From positions 2,861,470 to 2,925,469 of the forward strand of contig NC_085139.1 of NCBI RefSeq assembly GCF_024139115.2: a DNA stretch of 64,000 nucleotides, in the 5' to 3' direction. Numbering within the stretch: position 1 is the first letter of the stretch; the number at the start of each line of letters is the position of its first letter. This stretch comes from Armigeres subalbatus (lineage: Eukaryota; Arthropoda; Insecta; Diptera; Culicidae). The position numbers and the translations under genes are program-made. Positions 23,160 to 33,439 of this stretch are shown in pieces. A model generated the notes under the pieces. It did no database searches and had not been told where the DNA came from. It was given only the letters and a program-made list of their open reading frames with translations.

Positions 23160-23417
23160 TTACTGATTATGGATCGACTGTACGTTTTAATTTAATTTAT
23201 TGAACGGCTACTCAGTCTTGCACTTATTACAACGAGTTTTTATTTACCCGACGTTTCGACACGGGGATTGTGTCTTTTTCAAGGGGAAAATATTTTTGTT
23301 GTTTGTCGTCGTATTGTCGTCCCCTTGAAAAAGACACAATCCCCGTGTCGAAACGTCGGGTAAATAAAAAACTCGTTGTAATAAGTGCAAGACTGAGTAG
23401 CCGTTCAATAAACTAAA
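23160..23417. mobile_element. Penelope-like inverted pair with 12-bp target duplication
   Basis: Two arms of about 97-100 bp (23191-23287 and 23320-23419) are almost perfect complements around a 32-nt loop. Each arm, read outward from the loop, has CCCCTTGAAAAAGACAC, then GTGTCGAAACGTCGGG, then TAAATAAA. The insertion is flanked by TTACTACACAAT at 23148-23159 and 23418-23429. The TTGAAAA / stem / GAAAC order resembles the hammerhead core found in terminal repeats of Penelope-like elements. It interrupts the right inverted repeat of the Tc1 element. Confidence 0.6.
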
Positions 23418-23526
23418 TTACTACACAATGTAATCGATAGTTTTATTTTTTTGAGCTTACTAGATTCTATCTTCGACATTTTCTAGAAAACACACAGCTA
23501 GACGAATACTTTTTGGACTCACTGTA

Positions 23527-24700
23527 ATTTCCTGTGATGTACAAGGGTTAGGTTTTAGCGTGTAAGAATCAAATAAGAGAATATGTAGTATTACCTAGTT
23601 CATGAAACTTTATGTTTATGCTAATTTTCAATTGGGTCCTAAAGCTCTACCTTGTTTATGGTTGCAAATGATAGTGCATCGGTCAAGAATACTTGAACCG
23701 ATGTTATACAAATTCTGGGATCGTTCAAAAATTACGGTCATCGTTTTTTAGCATTTTTGACCCCCCTTCCCCCTTCATGTGATAATGAGTTATGCCCCTT
23801 ACTAACAGTTTAAATATGTTTTTAAAATGTAAATTGTTCCTAAAATGCTTTTAGTATTTTTTTTTTCTTGTGGATGGACGTCACATAAGACCCCCCTCCC
23901 TCCCCCTGTCACAAACTGTCACAAAACTCAAAATTCCCTCCTTTGAACGACCCCAAATCAGTAAAAATAATATTTTTGCGTTTGAGACATTTTAAGGCAA
24001 ATTTTAGGCTGTGCAACTTTTCAGACCGAATGTACCATCAGCCCAAAACGTCAGGCCCATATATTAACTGTCAAAAGTTGCTGCCCTGCGCTGCTTTTCT
24101 AGTGGGTTTGAATCATATTATTCCATACGTCAAACATGACCGAAAATGTCAAGGATGCATTTTCCATCTATTTTTACAATTCAAATTAAACAATGTTCCT
24201 TCCGATTTGTGAGTCGAAAGTTCCCTGAAAGAACATCGAATATCGATCCTTCATTTCAGGACCCAATTCAACTGTGCTAATTTCTAATAAGAACGTAATT
24301 TAAGGTAGATTTTATATTCAATTATAGCCGATAATATCCAGCATGTCTACGTTGTTGCTTCTGATCGTTCTCTTTCATCACCACATCATTGGCCACTTCG
24401 GCCTTCCGCTTCCACTGACAATCAGGGCGATACAGATCTCACTCAGTCATCGAACGAGAATGCCCTGTAGTTCCGTGAAATTCAGAAAATCGCGGGGCTC
24501 ATTTTGTGTTGTGGACCGCACAGCTGTGTAGAACAAGTTGAAATACATATACAGTGCTCCCCGCGTTTGGACCCAACAAACAATTTAAGCAGAATAAGCA
24601 ATTTTTTTAGCTGAAGAACCCAATTTTTGGCTGAATAAATCTTTGAATAGCTTATAATGTTTGTTGGGGAGCTTTTAAAACAAATTATCATGGAGTATAC
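23527..24700. other. Mostly unassigned; one exon-like stretch
   Basis: No repeat family was recognised. On the minus strand at about 24327-24440 an open segment reads DCQWKRKAEVANDVVMKEND and ends in a stop. Its composition is coding-like but I do not recognise the protein and no start or clear splice site defines it. It may be an exon relic. Confidence 0.3.
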
Positions 24701-24701
24701 T

Positions 24702-24776
24702 GCCTGTAACCGCATAGTTGTCCCATCTTTGCTGGAATCTTTATTCATATGGGACAGTTATGCGATTACAGGCTGA
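24702..24776. repeat. 75-bp palindromic sequence
   Basis: GCCTGTAACCGCATAGTTGT on the left pairs, with a few mismatches, with ACAGTTATGCGATTACAGGC on the right around a short centre. It is possibly the collapsed ends of a MITE. Confidence 0.6.
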
Positions 24777-25440
24777 AATATCAATCTTTAATCATGATAG
24801 CTTTATAGAATTACCAAGGAATGTAATTGTCGCTGAAAAATGCAAAAACAAGCGACAAAAGAAAATAGCGATAACTCTTTGTCCCCATCATCTGCAAAGG
24901 ATAAAAGACATTGTTGCGTTCCATTTTATTTGCAACAAACATGGAGAGGTAATTGTTGTGAACTTTTCAAACTGCGATAACTAGTATATTTCAGAAGTAA
25001 AACGCAAATAATGTTAACAGATGGTTATGTTTATGTCTAATCTATGATAACTGATAATAATTTAATCAAAAACATCATCGGAAACCGACTACATCTCAAA
25101 ATGCGTGGCAGGCGAGCATTGTCCTATTCTGTTGCAGTTTGGGACAAACGCTTATTGCGAGTTGAGTTTGTCCCAACATTTACAAGAGAGAATAATGGTG
25201 TTGTCATTAGCAATGTTGTTATTTTACATTCCTTGAGAATTACACAAAATATCAATCCCTGATGGCTACACAATTGACCAGCGGTCAGCACTTTATTACC
25301 GGCACTTTGTAGCACTTTCCGACCGCGATTTGGCCTTCGATCCGGCTCGAAGGACCAAAAACCGGCAATCGGAGGACTTTCTTCGCTGCTTTGGCAGCCA
25401 TCAAAAAAATCCAGGACAAAACACACGCGAGAGTACTTGG
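24777..25440. other. Unassigned DNA
   Basis: The minus-strand open frame at 25124-25450 (108 codons) overlaps others and shows no domain I know. GC content rises at 25260-25440. Confidence 0.35.
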
Positions 25441-25760
25441 GTCGCCACAAGCCCTTTGTTGCTTCCGAGTCTCTTGAAGAAAGGCTTCCGAGCCTCTTTT
25501 AGGGAGCATTTTGTAGGGAGGCTTCAGAGCCTCTAGAAAGGCAACTTCCGAGCCAGTTAAAAGAAGGCTTCTAAGAATCTTGAAATTAAGCTTCCAAGCC
25601 CCTTGAAAGAAGAATCCCCAGCTTCTTGAAAAGAAATTTCCGAACCTCTTGAAAGGAGCCTACCAAGCCTCTTGAAAGTAGGCTACCGTGCCTTAAAAAA
25701 GGCTTCCAAGCCACTTGAAAGGCGGTTTTTAGCCACTCAAAAGAATGCTTCTGAGCTTTT
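25440..25760. repeat. Degenerate minisatellite, about 24-nt unit
   Basis: Repeated variants of GGCTTCCGAGCCTCTTGAAAG, each diverged from the next. The unit is partly self-complementary (GAGGCT/AGCCTC). Confidence 0.8.
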
Positions 25761-25799
25761 TGAAGGAAGACTTACGAGCTATATAGCCTTCATGCCTCT

Positions 25800-26040
25800 C
25801 ACATGGAGGTTTCATGGTGCTCCCCTGAGCGTTATTAACAAAAAAAAATCTCCATCAAAACTAATACCCGGAGCTGAAGTATGGAGCTATACTGCATCTC
25901 TGGGAGAAATTTGAAAAAAATCGTAGGGCCCGTTTTGGAGTTACGCCCTTTTTAAGACGTAACTGTATGATATCGAAGAAAATCAATATAATATTTCGTC
26001 TTATGCATATTTCTCAACTTCCATTGAGTCGTCAACAATA
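25800..26040 (+). repeat. Dispersed repeat R, truncated copy
   Basis: Matches the complement of 31205-31640. Shared blocks are GGTGCTCCC.TGA, ATCAAAACTAATACCCG, GGGCCCGTTTTG and CGCCCTTTTTAAGACGTAAC. A MITE begins at its right edge. Confidence 0.75.
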
Positions 26041-26044
26041 AAAG

Positions 26045-26324
26045 TACACCCGATTCAGTTTTTACACGGCCGTGTAAAAAAAATCCCATACAAATTTTTT
26101 GCAAAGTTGCTCCATTTTGCATGATTTGTCGAGAAATCATAAAACTTTTTTACACGGATTTTCAAATTTTGAACTGGATCAACTTTGCAAAATTCTGGAG
26201 ACGAACCAGCCTCGGGCTGAAAGTCTCCCTAAGAAAGACTTAAAAAAAAACTTTGCAAAAATTTTGCATGGAATTTTTTACCCGGCCGTGTGAAAAAATC
26301 CGTGTAAAAACAGAATCGGGTGTA
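26045..26324. mobile_element. MITE, TACACCCGATTC-terminal family
   Basis: The terminal repeats are TACACCCGATTC..TTTTTACACGG and the complement. The interior has two more TTTTTACACGG-like blocks and CAAAGTTGCTCCATTTTGCA. It contains a 30-nt hairpin module (26198-26227) absent from the related copy at 54222-54406. Confidence 0.85.
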
Positions 26325-26868
26325 GTTTGCTGATATACCAGTTGCATACTACAATGATGTACCAGCTTTGATTCAATGTATTAAAAACAGTAGATATATC
26401 TTTGACGAAAATGTGTTTATTGAAAATGGTATCGATTTAAATAATTCCAGATCAAACCAAAATTTCAAAACCTGGCGACAATCGGCTACAAGTGCTATCT
26501 TTGTATCCACACTGATTACCGGAAAATTCGAACCGTATTTATATGGAACAGCTTGTTAAATTGAACGATTTTGAGTACATTATTGCAGGTGACCTTAAGA
26601 TTATAAACCTGATAATAGGAATAATGACTAATTGCGAAGCCGACAAATACTTGAGAGTGGCGTTTCCAGGACTATTGTAAATATTCAGCTATCAATAAAA
26701 ATTGAAAAAGTCGTGCATGCTGTGAGAAATACATTCAATTCCCGACAAGGATAGTGATTGATGAAGTGTCCTCCTTTTTCAATCCACGTGAACACTCTTT
26801 GTTCGTTAGCATTACATAAAAGCAATGTTAAAACTAACTGGACAGATTTATGGGTTTAAGGTGTAGGG
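26325..26868. other. Unassigned AT-rich DNA
   Basis: Nothing recognisable is seen. Confidence 0.4.
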
Positions 26869-27182
26869 TTATGCAGGGGCAGCAGGGACTTTGTCCAAGG
26901 GCTTGACGATCCCTCCCCAGGCCATCTGCGAGTTGTGGCGCCTGCCTAGGATGTGGTGGGGTTTGACAGTGGGCCCTGTTAAACCTCTATAAAAGCTGCA
27001 TGTATCCGCAAGTAGGCTCCGCCAAAGCGACCGTGTGCCGCTCAAAGCGCACAAGCCCAAGTCCTGGTGTTAGGTGGGACGCTAAACAGCCCTGACACGA
27101 CGGCCCTCCGGCGAGACAGGAGGTTTGCGCAGGCCCAATAAGCCGCCTGGAAAACCAATAATTACGAACAACATAAGAGATA

Positions 27183-28040
27183 ATGCGACTCGATATAATC
27201 AGCAAAGACCCTGAGCGACGAATAAAGGATCACGATTGGAAGCTTGGAACATGGAACTGCAAGTCACTAGGTTTCGCAGGTTGCGACAGGATGATCTACG
27301 ATGAATTACATCCCCGCAACTTCGACGTCGTGGCGCTGCAGGAGATTTGCTGGACAGGACAGAAAGTGTGGAAAAGCGGGCATCGGGCGGCTACCTTCTA
27401 CCAAAGCTGTGGCACCACCAACGAGCTGGGAACCGGCTTCATAGTGCTGGGAAAGATGCGCCAACGCGTGATTGGGTGGCAGCCAATCAACGCAAGGATG
27501 TACAAGCTGAGGATTAAAGGCCGTTTCTTCAACTATAGCATCATCAACGTGCAACGAAGGGAGACCCGACGACGAGAAAGAAGCGTTCTACGCACAGCTG
27601 GAGCAGACATACGACGGATGCCCACTGTGGAACGTCAAAATCGGCATCGGTGACATGAATACACAGGTAGGAAGGGAGGAAATGTATAGACCTGTCATCG
27701 AACCGGATGGTCCACACACCGTATCGAATGACAACGGCCAACGATGCATAAACTTCGCAGCCTCCCGCGAAATGGTGGTCCGAAGCACCTTCTTTCCCCG
27801 CAAGAATATCCACAAGGCCACATGGAGATCACCTAACCAAGAAACGGAAAACCAAATCGACCACGTTCTTATCGACGGTAAATTCTTCTCCGACATCACG
27901 AACGTCCGCACTTACCGCAGTGCGAATATTGAATCCGACCACTACCTCGTTGCAGTTTGCCTGCGCTCAAAACTCTCGACGGTGTACAACACGCGTCGAA
28001 GTCGGACGCCGCAACAATATTGGGCGGCTACAAGACGGTA
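27183..28040 (+). pseudogene. RTE endonuclease domain
   Basis: An AP-endonuclease-like fold that nicks target DNA to prime reverse transcription. Visible boxes are LGTWNCKSLGF (asparagine-bearing strand), FDVVALQEICW (catalytic glutamate), IGIGDMNTQVG (aspartate/asparagine, reached after a frame change near 27550), NQIDHVLIDGKFFSD and ESDHYLVAV (the SDH motif). The frame shifts once near 27550 and is lost again near 28000. The start at 27183 is the first ATG before the conserved WNCKS box. Confidence 0.85.
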
Positions 28041-28069
28041 GGCTAGCCCAAAGTATACGCGCAGCAGCT

Positions 28070-30161
28070 GGAAGTGGCACTCCCAACGGAAGAGCATCTA
28101 GGCGCAGCGTTTTCGAAGATGGCTGGAGATATTCGATCCGCCATTGGTAGCACCGCAACCGCTGCACTTGGCACGGTGCCCCCGGATCGGAGAAACGACT
28201 GGTATGACGGCGAATGTGAGCAGTTAGTAGAAGAGAAGAATGCAGCATGGGCGAGATTGCTGCAACACCGCACGAGGCGAATGAGGCACGATATAAACAG
28301 GCGCGGAACAGACAAAACTCGATTTTCCGGAGGAAAAAGCGTCCAGCAGGAAGATCGAGACCGTGAAGAGACGGAACAACTGTACCGCACTAATAACACA
28401 CGAAAGTTCTATGAGAAGTTGAACCGTTCACGTAAGGGCCACGTGCCACAGCCTGATATGTGCAAGGACATAAACAGGGAACCTTCTTACGAACGAGCGT
28501 GAGGTGATCCAAAGGTGGCAGCAGCACTACGAAGAGCACCTGAATGGCGATGTGGCAGACGAAGATGGCGGTATGGTGATGGACCTGGGGAACGCGCGCA
28601 GGACATAATTCTACCGGCCCGGGATTTCCAGGAAATCCAGGAGAAGATTGGCCGGCTGAAGAACAACAAAGCCCCTGGGGTTGACCAACTACCAGGAGAG
28701 CTATTTAAACACGGTGGTGAGGCACTGGCTAGAGCGCTGCACTGGGTCATTACCAAGATTTGGGAGGCGGAAGTTTTGCCGCAGGGTGGATGGAAGGTGT
28801 CGTGTGTCCCATCTACAAAAAGGGCGATAAGCTGGATTGTAGCTACTACCGCGCAATTACATTGCAGAACGCCGCCTACAAGGTACTCTCCCAAATTTTA
28901 TGCCGTCGACTAGCACCAATTGCAAGGGAGTTCGTAGGGCAGTACCAGGCGGGTTTTATAAGAGTACGCTCCACCATGAACCAGGTGTTCGCCATTCGCC
29001 AAGTACTGCAGAAATGCCGCGAATAGAACGTGCCCACACATCATCTATTCATCGACTTCAAAGCCGCATATGATACAATCAATCGGGACCAGCTATGGCA
29101 GCTAATGCACGAAAACTGATTTCCGGATAAACTGGCTTTGACTCGGTTGATCAAAGCGACGATGGATCAGGTAATGTGCGCAGTTCGAGTTTCAGGGGCA
29201 TTATCAGGTCCCTTCGAAACCCGCAGAGGGTTACGGCAAAGGTGATTGTCTTTCGTGTCTGCTATTCAACATCGCTTTGGAAGGGGTAATACGAAGAGCA
29301 GGGATTAACACGAGTGGCACAATTTGCAATATGTCCGTCCAGCTATTTGACTTCGCCGACGACATAGATATTAAGGCACGTAACATTGAGAAGATGGAGG
29401 AAGCCTACATCAGACTGAAGAGGGATGCAAAGCGGATCGAACTAGTCATTAACACATCGAAGACAAAGTACATGATAGGAAGAGGTTCAAGAGAAGACAA
29501 TGTGAGCCACCCACTGCGAGTTTGCATCGGTGGTGATGAAATCGAGGTGATAGAAGAATTTGTGTACTTGGGCTCACTGGTGACTGCCGAAAATGACACC
29601 AGCAGAGAAATTCGGAGACGCATAGTGGCTGGAAATCGTACGTACTTTGGACTCCACAAGACGCTCCGATCGAATAGAGTTCGCCGCCGTACCAAACTGA
29701 CAATCTACAAAACGCTAATTAGACCGGTAGTCCTCTACGGACACGAGACCTGGACGATGCTCGTGGAGGACCAACGCGCACTTGGAGTTTTCGAAAAGAA
29801 AGTGCTGCGTACCATCTATGGTGGGGTGCAGATGGCGGACGGTACGTGGAGGAGGCGAATGAACCACGAATTGCATCAGCTGTTGGGAGAACCATCCATC
29901 GTTCACACCGCGAAAATCGGACGACTGCGATGGGCCGGGCACGTAGCCAGAATGTCGGACAGTAACCCGGTGAAAATGGTTCTCGACAACGATCCGACGG
30001 GCACAAGAAGGCGAGGTGCGCAGCGGGCAAGGTGGATCGATCAGGTGGAAGATGACTTGCGGACCCTCCGTAGACTGTGTAATTGGCGACGTGTAGCCAT
30101 GGACCGAGCCGAATGGAGAAGACTCTTATATACCGCACAGGCCACTTCGGCCTTAGTCTGA
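28070..30161 (+). pseudogene. RTE reverse transcriptase and C-terminal region
   Basis: After a linker (28074-28500) the RT begins with LKNNKAPGVDQLPGELFKHG (about 28657-28716) and continues with GDKLDCSYYRAITL, QYQAGFI and the first catalytic box FIDFKAAYDTI (about 29049-29080). The RGLRQG box is near 29224 and FADDID, the catalytic FxDD, is near 29350. The 294-codon frame 29277-30161 carries the FADD box, thumb, FVYLGS and the terminal GHVARM/RWIDQVEDDLR region. Stops replace sense codons at about 29024 and 29118, and frames change near 28790 and 29236. Confidence 0.85.
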
Positions 30162-30173
30162 TTAAATAAATAA

Positions 30174-30270
30174 CCCAAGTAACATTTTAAGTTTTATAAC
30201 GCTCTTCAAGATCATAATTTACTCTACAAGAGTGTTATAAAACCAGTATAAAACCAAAATGTTACCAGGG
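30174..30270. mobile_element. Small CCCAAG-terminal foldback MITE
   Basis: Starts CCCAAGTAACATTTTAAG and ends with the near-complement AATGTTACCAGGG. The inner GTTTTATAACGCTCTTC pairs with GAGTGTTATAAAAC. It follows directly on the RTE tail. Confidence 0.75.
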
Positions 30271-31204
30271 AATATGTCTGATACCTCAAAGGTATCTTAA
30301 GCATAAAAATGGCTTCACTGAGCATACCACTATCTTCTCGATGCTGCGCACATTTGGTAAAATAATGCGGATTTGATTAAGTTTGTTGACGTATGTATGG
30401 ATGAAGCTTAGTAAAGAACAGATGGGTTACTGCTCCTTGAATGCATGTACCCATACTAATATCAATCATAAACATAGAATTGAAGTGCAAATTGCGTTGC
30501 TTTAATTTTTGTTAAATGACAGTAAGCATGCACGAGAGCATTGAAAATGACACGTAACAATAACTTTTGTATAGAATAACTTTTGTCACATGTTATGTAC
30601 AATTGTGTTTTTATATAAACAAGTAGCCCTTTTTCTAATAGATATGTCATTTCTCTAAATCTAAAATTGTTGGCGTTATCGGAGCATGTTATTAATAGTG
30701 GTACAATTTACCCTATGTGAATGACATCTGTGGTTTTTTGTTTAAAGGTTTTGAAGCATTTTCAAAATGTTTGCAACTCCTCATATAAACCCCTGGATTC
30801 TATGTCGCAATTGATAAGTTCATTGTCTCCTGGGAAAGTTAGGATCTTCGAAGACCTCCAAATATCATACCCCAAAGTTTCATATAAAAGGATTTTTACT
30901 ACATTCGGCCATGGGCACTGGGCAGGGATGGCACAATGAGCATATATCGGCATATACGCCAAAGTTGTATAAAACCCATCTCTTGCGAGCTGAAATTTAT
31001 TGCGAAAAGAAGGTATGTGTGCATTTGATATTGTCCATTGAATTTAAACATAATTAAAAAGGGTTAATCATACGTAGTTGGTTAGGATTGAATGCAGACT
31101 TAAGATGAAGCTAATCTTATTTTTAAATGTTCTTAGACAAATCTCATATTACTATTACAGTCAACAATTTTGTATAGAATTCTAATGGCTGTAACAAAAA
31201 AAAA
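30271..31204. other. Unassigned AT-rich DNA
   Basis: Nothing coding or repeated was recognised. Confidence 0.4.
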
Positions 31205-31640
31205 TCTTTTTTTTATCGCTGACGATGCCTTGGAAGTTGAGAAATATGTATTTGATGAGATGTTATACACAGAATTCTGTTTTTCACACGATTTTGTTTC
31301 GGTCGTATTTTTGATCGTGTGGCTTTAATTTATGACCAAAAACCATGCAACATGTTCCTAAAACCACTAATATCCAGAGAAAAGTCAGATGATTATTTAT
31401 ATACGATAAACATTTTAGATGGGGATACAACTTAGATCGTGTTGAAACAGAATCCTTTGCATTTCTTCGATATATATCAGTTACGTCTTAAAAAGGGCGT
31501 AACTTCAAAACGGGCCCTACATTTTTTCAAATTTCGGCCAGAGATGCAGTATAGCCTCAGAATTCAGCTCGGGTATTAGTTTTGATGGAGAATTTTTTTC
31601 TTAATAACGGTCAGGGAGCACCGTGCGGTTTCCGTATCTT
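31205..31640 (-). repeat. Dispersed repeat R, longer copy
   Basis: Inverted relative to 25800-26040. Matching blocks are GTTACGTCTTAAAAAGGGCG, CGGGCCCTAC, CGGGTATTAGTTTTGATGGAG and CTCAACTTCCA (as complement). The centre (31270-31440) is absent or diverged in the other copy. Confidence 0.7.
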
Positions 31641-31884
31641 CAGACTTTAGATTTTAGTTCATGAGCATGTTGTTAACATATTATTCAATATTTTGTTTCG
31701 ATAGGTAGATTACATTGAAGATTGTTATAATTTGTTATTTCAACGTTTTGTCCCTTTTGATCTTTTGTCGCACAGCCCTTCATACACTGTGCTTGTTGTA
31801 GAAGGCAGAACTCAAAAGGCTTTGATTTAATAATCTCCATGCATATTATATACAAAACAAAGTTTCAAAAATCATTATTACATT

Positions 31885-31939
31885 GATTGAAATTGAAGGT
31901 ACACCCAGGGGTGCAGGTACCCCAGGTTGAGAACCGCTG
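31885..31939 (-). mobile_element. hAT-like terminal repeat
   Basis: The complement reads CAGCGGTTCTCAACCTGGGG then a GTACC-rich block, typical of hAT ends. The partner end was not located. Confidence 0.5.
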
Positions 31940-32135
31940 ACCTAGAGGAACAAAGAGTACTACCCGAAAAATGGTGGAGATACATGGACGATCGAAAAGA
32001 GCGAAGAAGGAAAAACGAAGAAGCTAAAACACATCATGGAAACAGCGGAAAATCAACGGATGCAAGGAGAGAACAATACAAGCAATCATCATCAAGAAGC
32101 AGAGGAACCTACGAAGAAACGAACTGACAACACTG

Positions 32136-32782
32136 CCCAAGCAACACCACTTGTTTCACAGTGAATAACAACAACTGTGGTGTGACTTACTAAAAGTCTA
32201 TGTTATGCACAACGCGTCGTATTTGGAACTCCTTTGTGACACAAAAAAGCGCAAGAGGTGGAGCCTATTTGCAACATAAATTTAATAATTAATTTATGAA
32301 AATAAAAACACAAAAACCAACCGGGAGTCGAACCATGGACCTTCAGATTTGTAACTTTTCACTATAACCATTACACCATCAATTCTATTTTGAGATTCTG
32401 CTACAAGTGCACTGCATAAACAACAACGTCATTTGAAACTTCATTGTACCTTATACAGAACATGTCAGAAATAAAACACTGCTCAACTGAGCTAAAAGTT
32501 TTTTGCAACACAACAGAAACATTGTCGTAACAGCAATGAACCAAAGTGTTATTAATTCTGCAACTTATCTGTTTTGTTTCAGATATGAAACACACTGAAT
32601 TCCAAATCACCCAAAAAGTCAGATGCGTTGTATTTTGCAACGTCACTTAAACAGAAATGGAACATTGTGTGTTTCTGGAACTGGAAAGTGGCTTTAATGT
32701 GACTAGATGTATTGCCAGTGTCTTCAATGCAATTTCTTAGGAACAAACAGCTATTTGAAAGATGTTGCACGTGCTGCTTGGG
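32136..32782. mobile_element. CCCAAGCAACAC-terminal MITE carrying a tRNA-like segment
   Basis: The left end is CCCAAGCAACAC; the right end is the complement of CCCAAGCAGCAC. It is 647 bp. The interior includes a tRNA-like sequence on the minus strand (32325-32395) and no transposase. Confidence 0.65.
32325..32395 (-). repeat. tRNA-like sequence (SINE head or tRNA pseudogene)
   Basis: On the minus strand a TGGTGTAATGG A-box-like segment is followed about 45 nt later by B box GGTTCGACTCCCGG. The expected stems are weak, so a functional tRNA gene is unlikely. Confidence 0.5.
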
Positions 32783-32945
32783 TGTCACCGATCGATGAAC
32801 CAATGAAGAGGGTATCGGTCCCCTATGATCAACACATCACACACCAGCTACGCCATCGACTAATGCAATTCGGCATCGATTTAGTATTCTACAGCAGAAG
32901 CAATCAACTGAAGACATTGTTGAGCAGGAGAGTTAAGTATTAGAG

Positions 32946-33129
32946 ATACATATAGATTTTCAATCAATGATCGATAATTGATAAAATAACTGTAAACAGT
33001 GCAACGTTGTTCGTGACCTGCCGCAACCGGTTTTTTATCCATAAAAATGCCTCATAGTAATCGATTCACTTCCTGGCCAATATTTAACATTTTGGTTTTC
33101 GTGTTTGTGTGTGACCGGTTTAGATAGGC
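32946..33129. other. Unassigned DNA
   Basis: Nothing recognisable is seen. Confidence 0.4.
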
Positions 33130-33139
33130 TCGTCTACCT

Positions 33140-33439
33140 TTGTTTAACGCATCTTCGAGAAACAATGATGAATATCCTACCAACAGGTACCGAATAGGCA
33201 TGGGATACTATCAGAACCATCCAACCAAATCCAGCCAGGTGAGCGGATCACTTGTACGTACCTTATATAGAATACGTACCGACGGTACGCATTGGCGCGA
33301 CCTTGAACTTGACCGATCAGTTCGAATGCTCCATCGCATGGCAAACATGTTCTCGTTGGGCACTCTGCTCAAGGCACGGCAGGTAATTTACTCTCAGCCG
33401 ACTGTTCATCACAGACGGGTTGTTGGACCTTTCATGTGA
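33140..33439 (+). CDS. Unidentified open frame, possible exon
   Basis: Ninety-nine codons, not recognised. It has more charged and mixed residues than the chance frames around it (for example HWRDLELDRSVRMLHRMANM). CCAG/GTGAGC at about 33236-33243 and GGCAG/GTAATT at about 33377-33386 could be splice donors. There is no signal peptide or membrane segment. It could be a host exon, an unrecognised element, or chance. Confidence 0.25.
   Translation: MFNASSRNNDEYPTNRYRIGMGYYQNHPTKSSQVSGSLVRTLYRIRTDGTHWRDLELDRSVRMLHRMANMFSLGTLLKARQVIYSQPTVHHRRVVGPFM

Larger units (their letters stand above)
20926..23524 (+). mobile_element. Tc1-type DNA transposon with IR/DR ends, nested insertions
   Basis: The terminal repeats start CAGTGGGTCCAAAAAGTATT (left) and CAGTGAGTCCAAAAAGTATT (right, complement), flanked by TA at 20924-20925 and 23525-23526. 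Inner copies of the core AAAAAGTATTCGTCTA occur at about 21133 and, inverted, at about 23031-23050. The inner-to-outer distance is near 197 bp on the left and 464 bp on the right; subtracting the 270 bp insertion at 23160-23429 leaves 194 bp, so the ends were originally symmetric. It contains a decayed transposase and two M1 MITEs. Confidence 0.9.
26870..30173 (+). mobile_element. RTE-clade LINE, near full length (JAM1-like)
   Basis: A 5' UTR-like GC-rich leader (26870-27180) is followed by an endonuclease domain, a linker, RT and a C-terminal region ending at the stop near 30161, with a short A/T-rich tail. The tail is TAAATAAATAA here and an AATAAT series in the copies at 43.6 and 63.7 kb, as expected for RTE. 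The coding region has frameshifts and stops (near 27550, 28000-28070, about 28500, 28790, 29025, 29118 and 29236), so it is not autonomous as read. The clade call rests on domain order and size (3.3 kb); JAM1 is the Aedes RTE I know of. Confidence 0.85.
31927..32945 (+). pseudogene. Possible Penelope-like element remnant, split by a MITE
   Basis: A short open segment has WWRYMDD at about 31970-31990, which resembles the RT YxDD box in Penelope-like RTs. After the MITE at 32136-32782 a second segment reads SVPYDQHITHQLRHRLMQFG and then NQLKTLLSRR, resembling the segment between RT and the GIY-YIG endonuclease of Penelope-like elements. Joining them is inference. No GIY-YIG domain is seen downstream. 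Confidence 0.4.

Noticed and set aside
27306..28894. Minus-strand frames over the RTE endonuclease/RT region
   Set aside because: Shadows of the plus-strand RTE coding sequence.
32325..32395. Functional tRNA gene
   Set aside because: A and B boxes are present but stems are poor and it lies inside a MITE.
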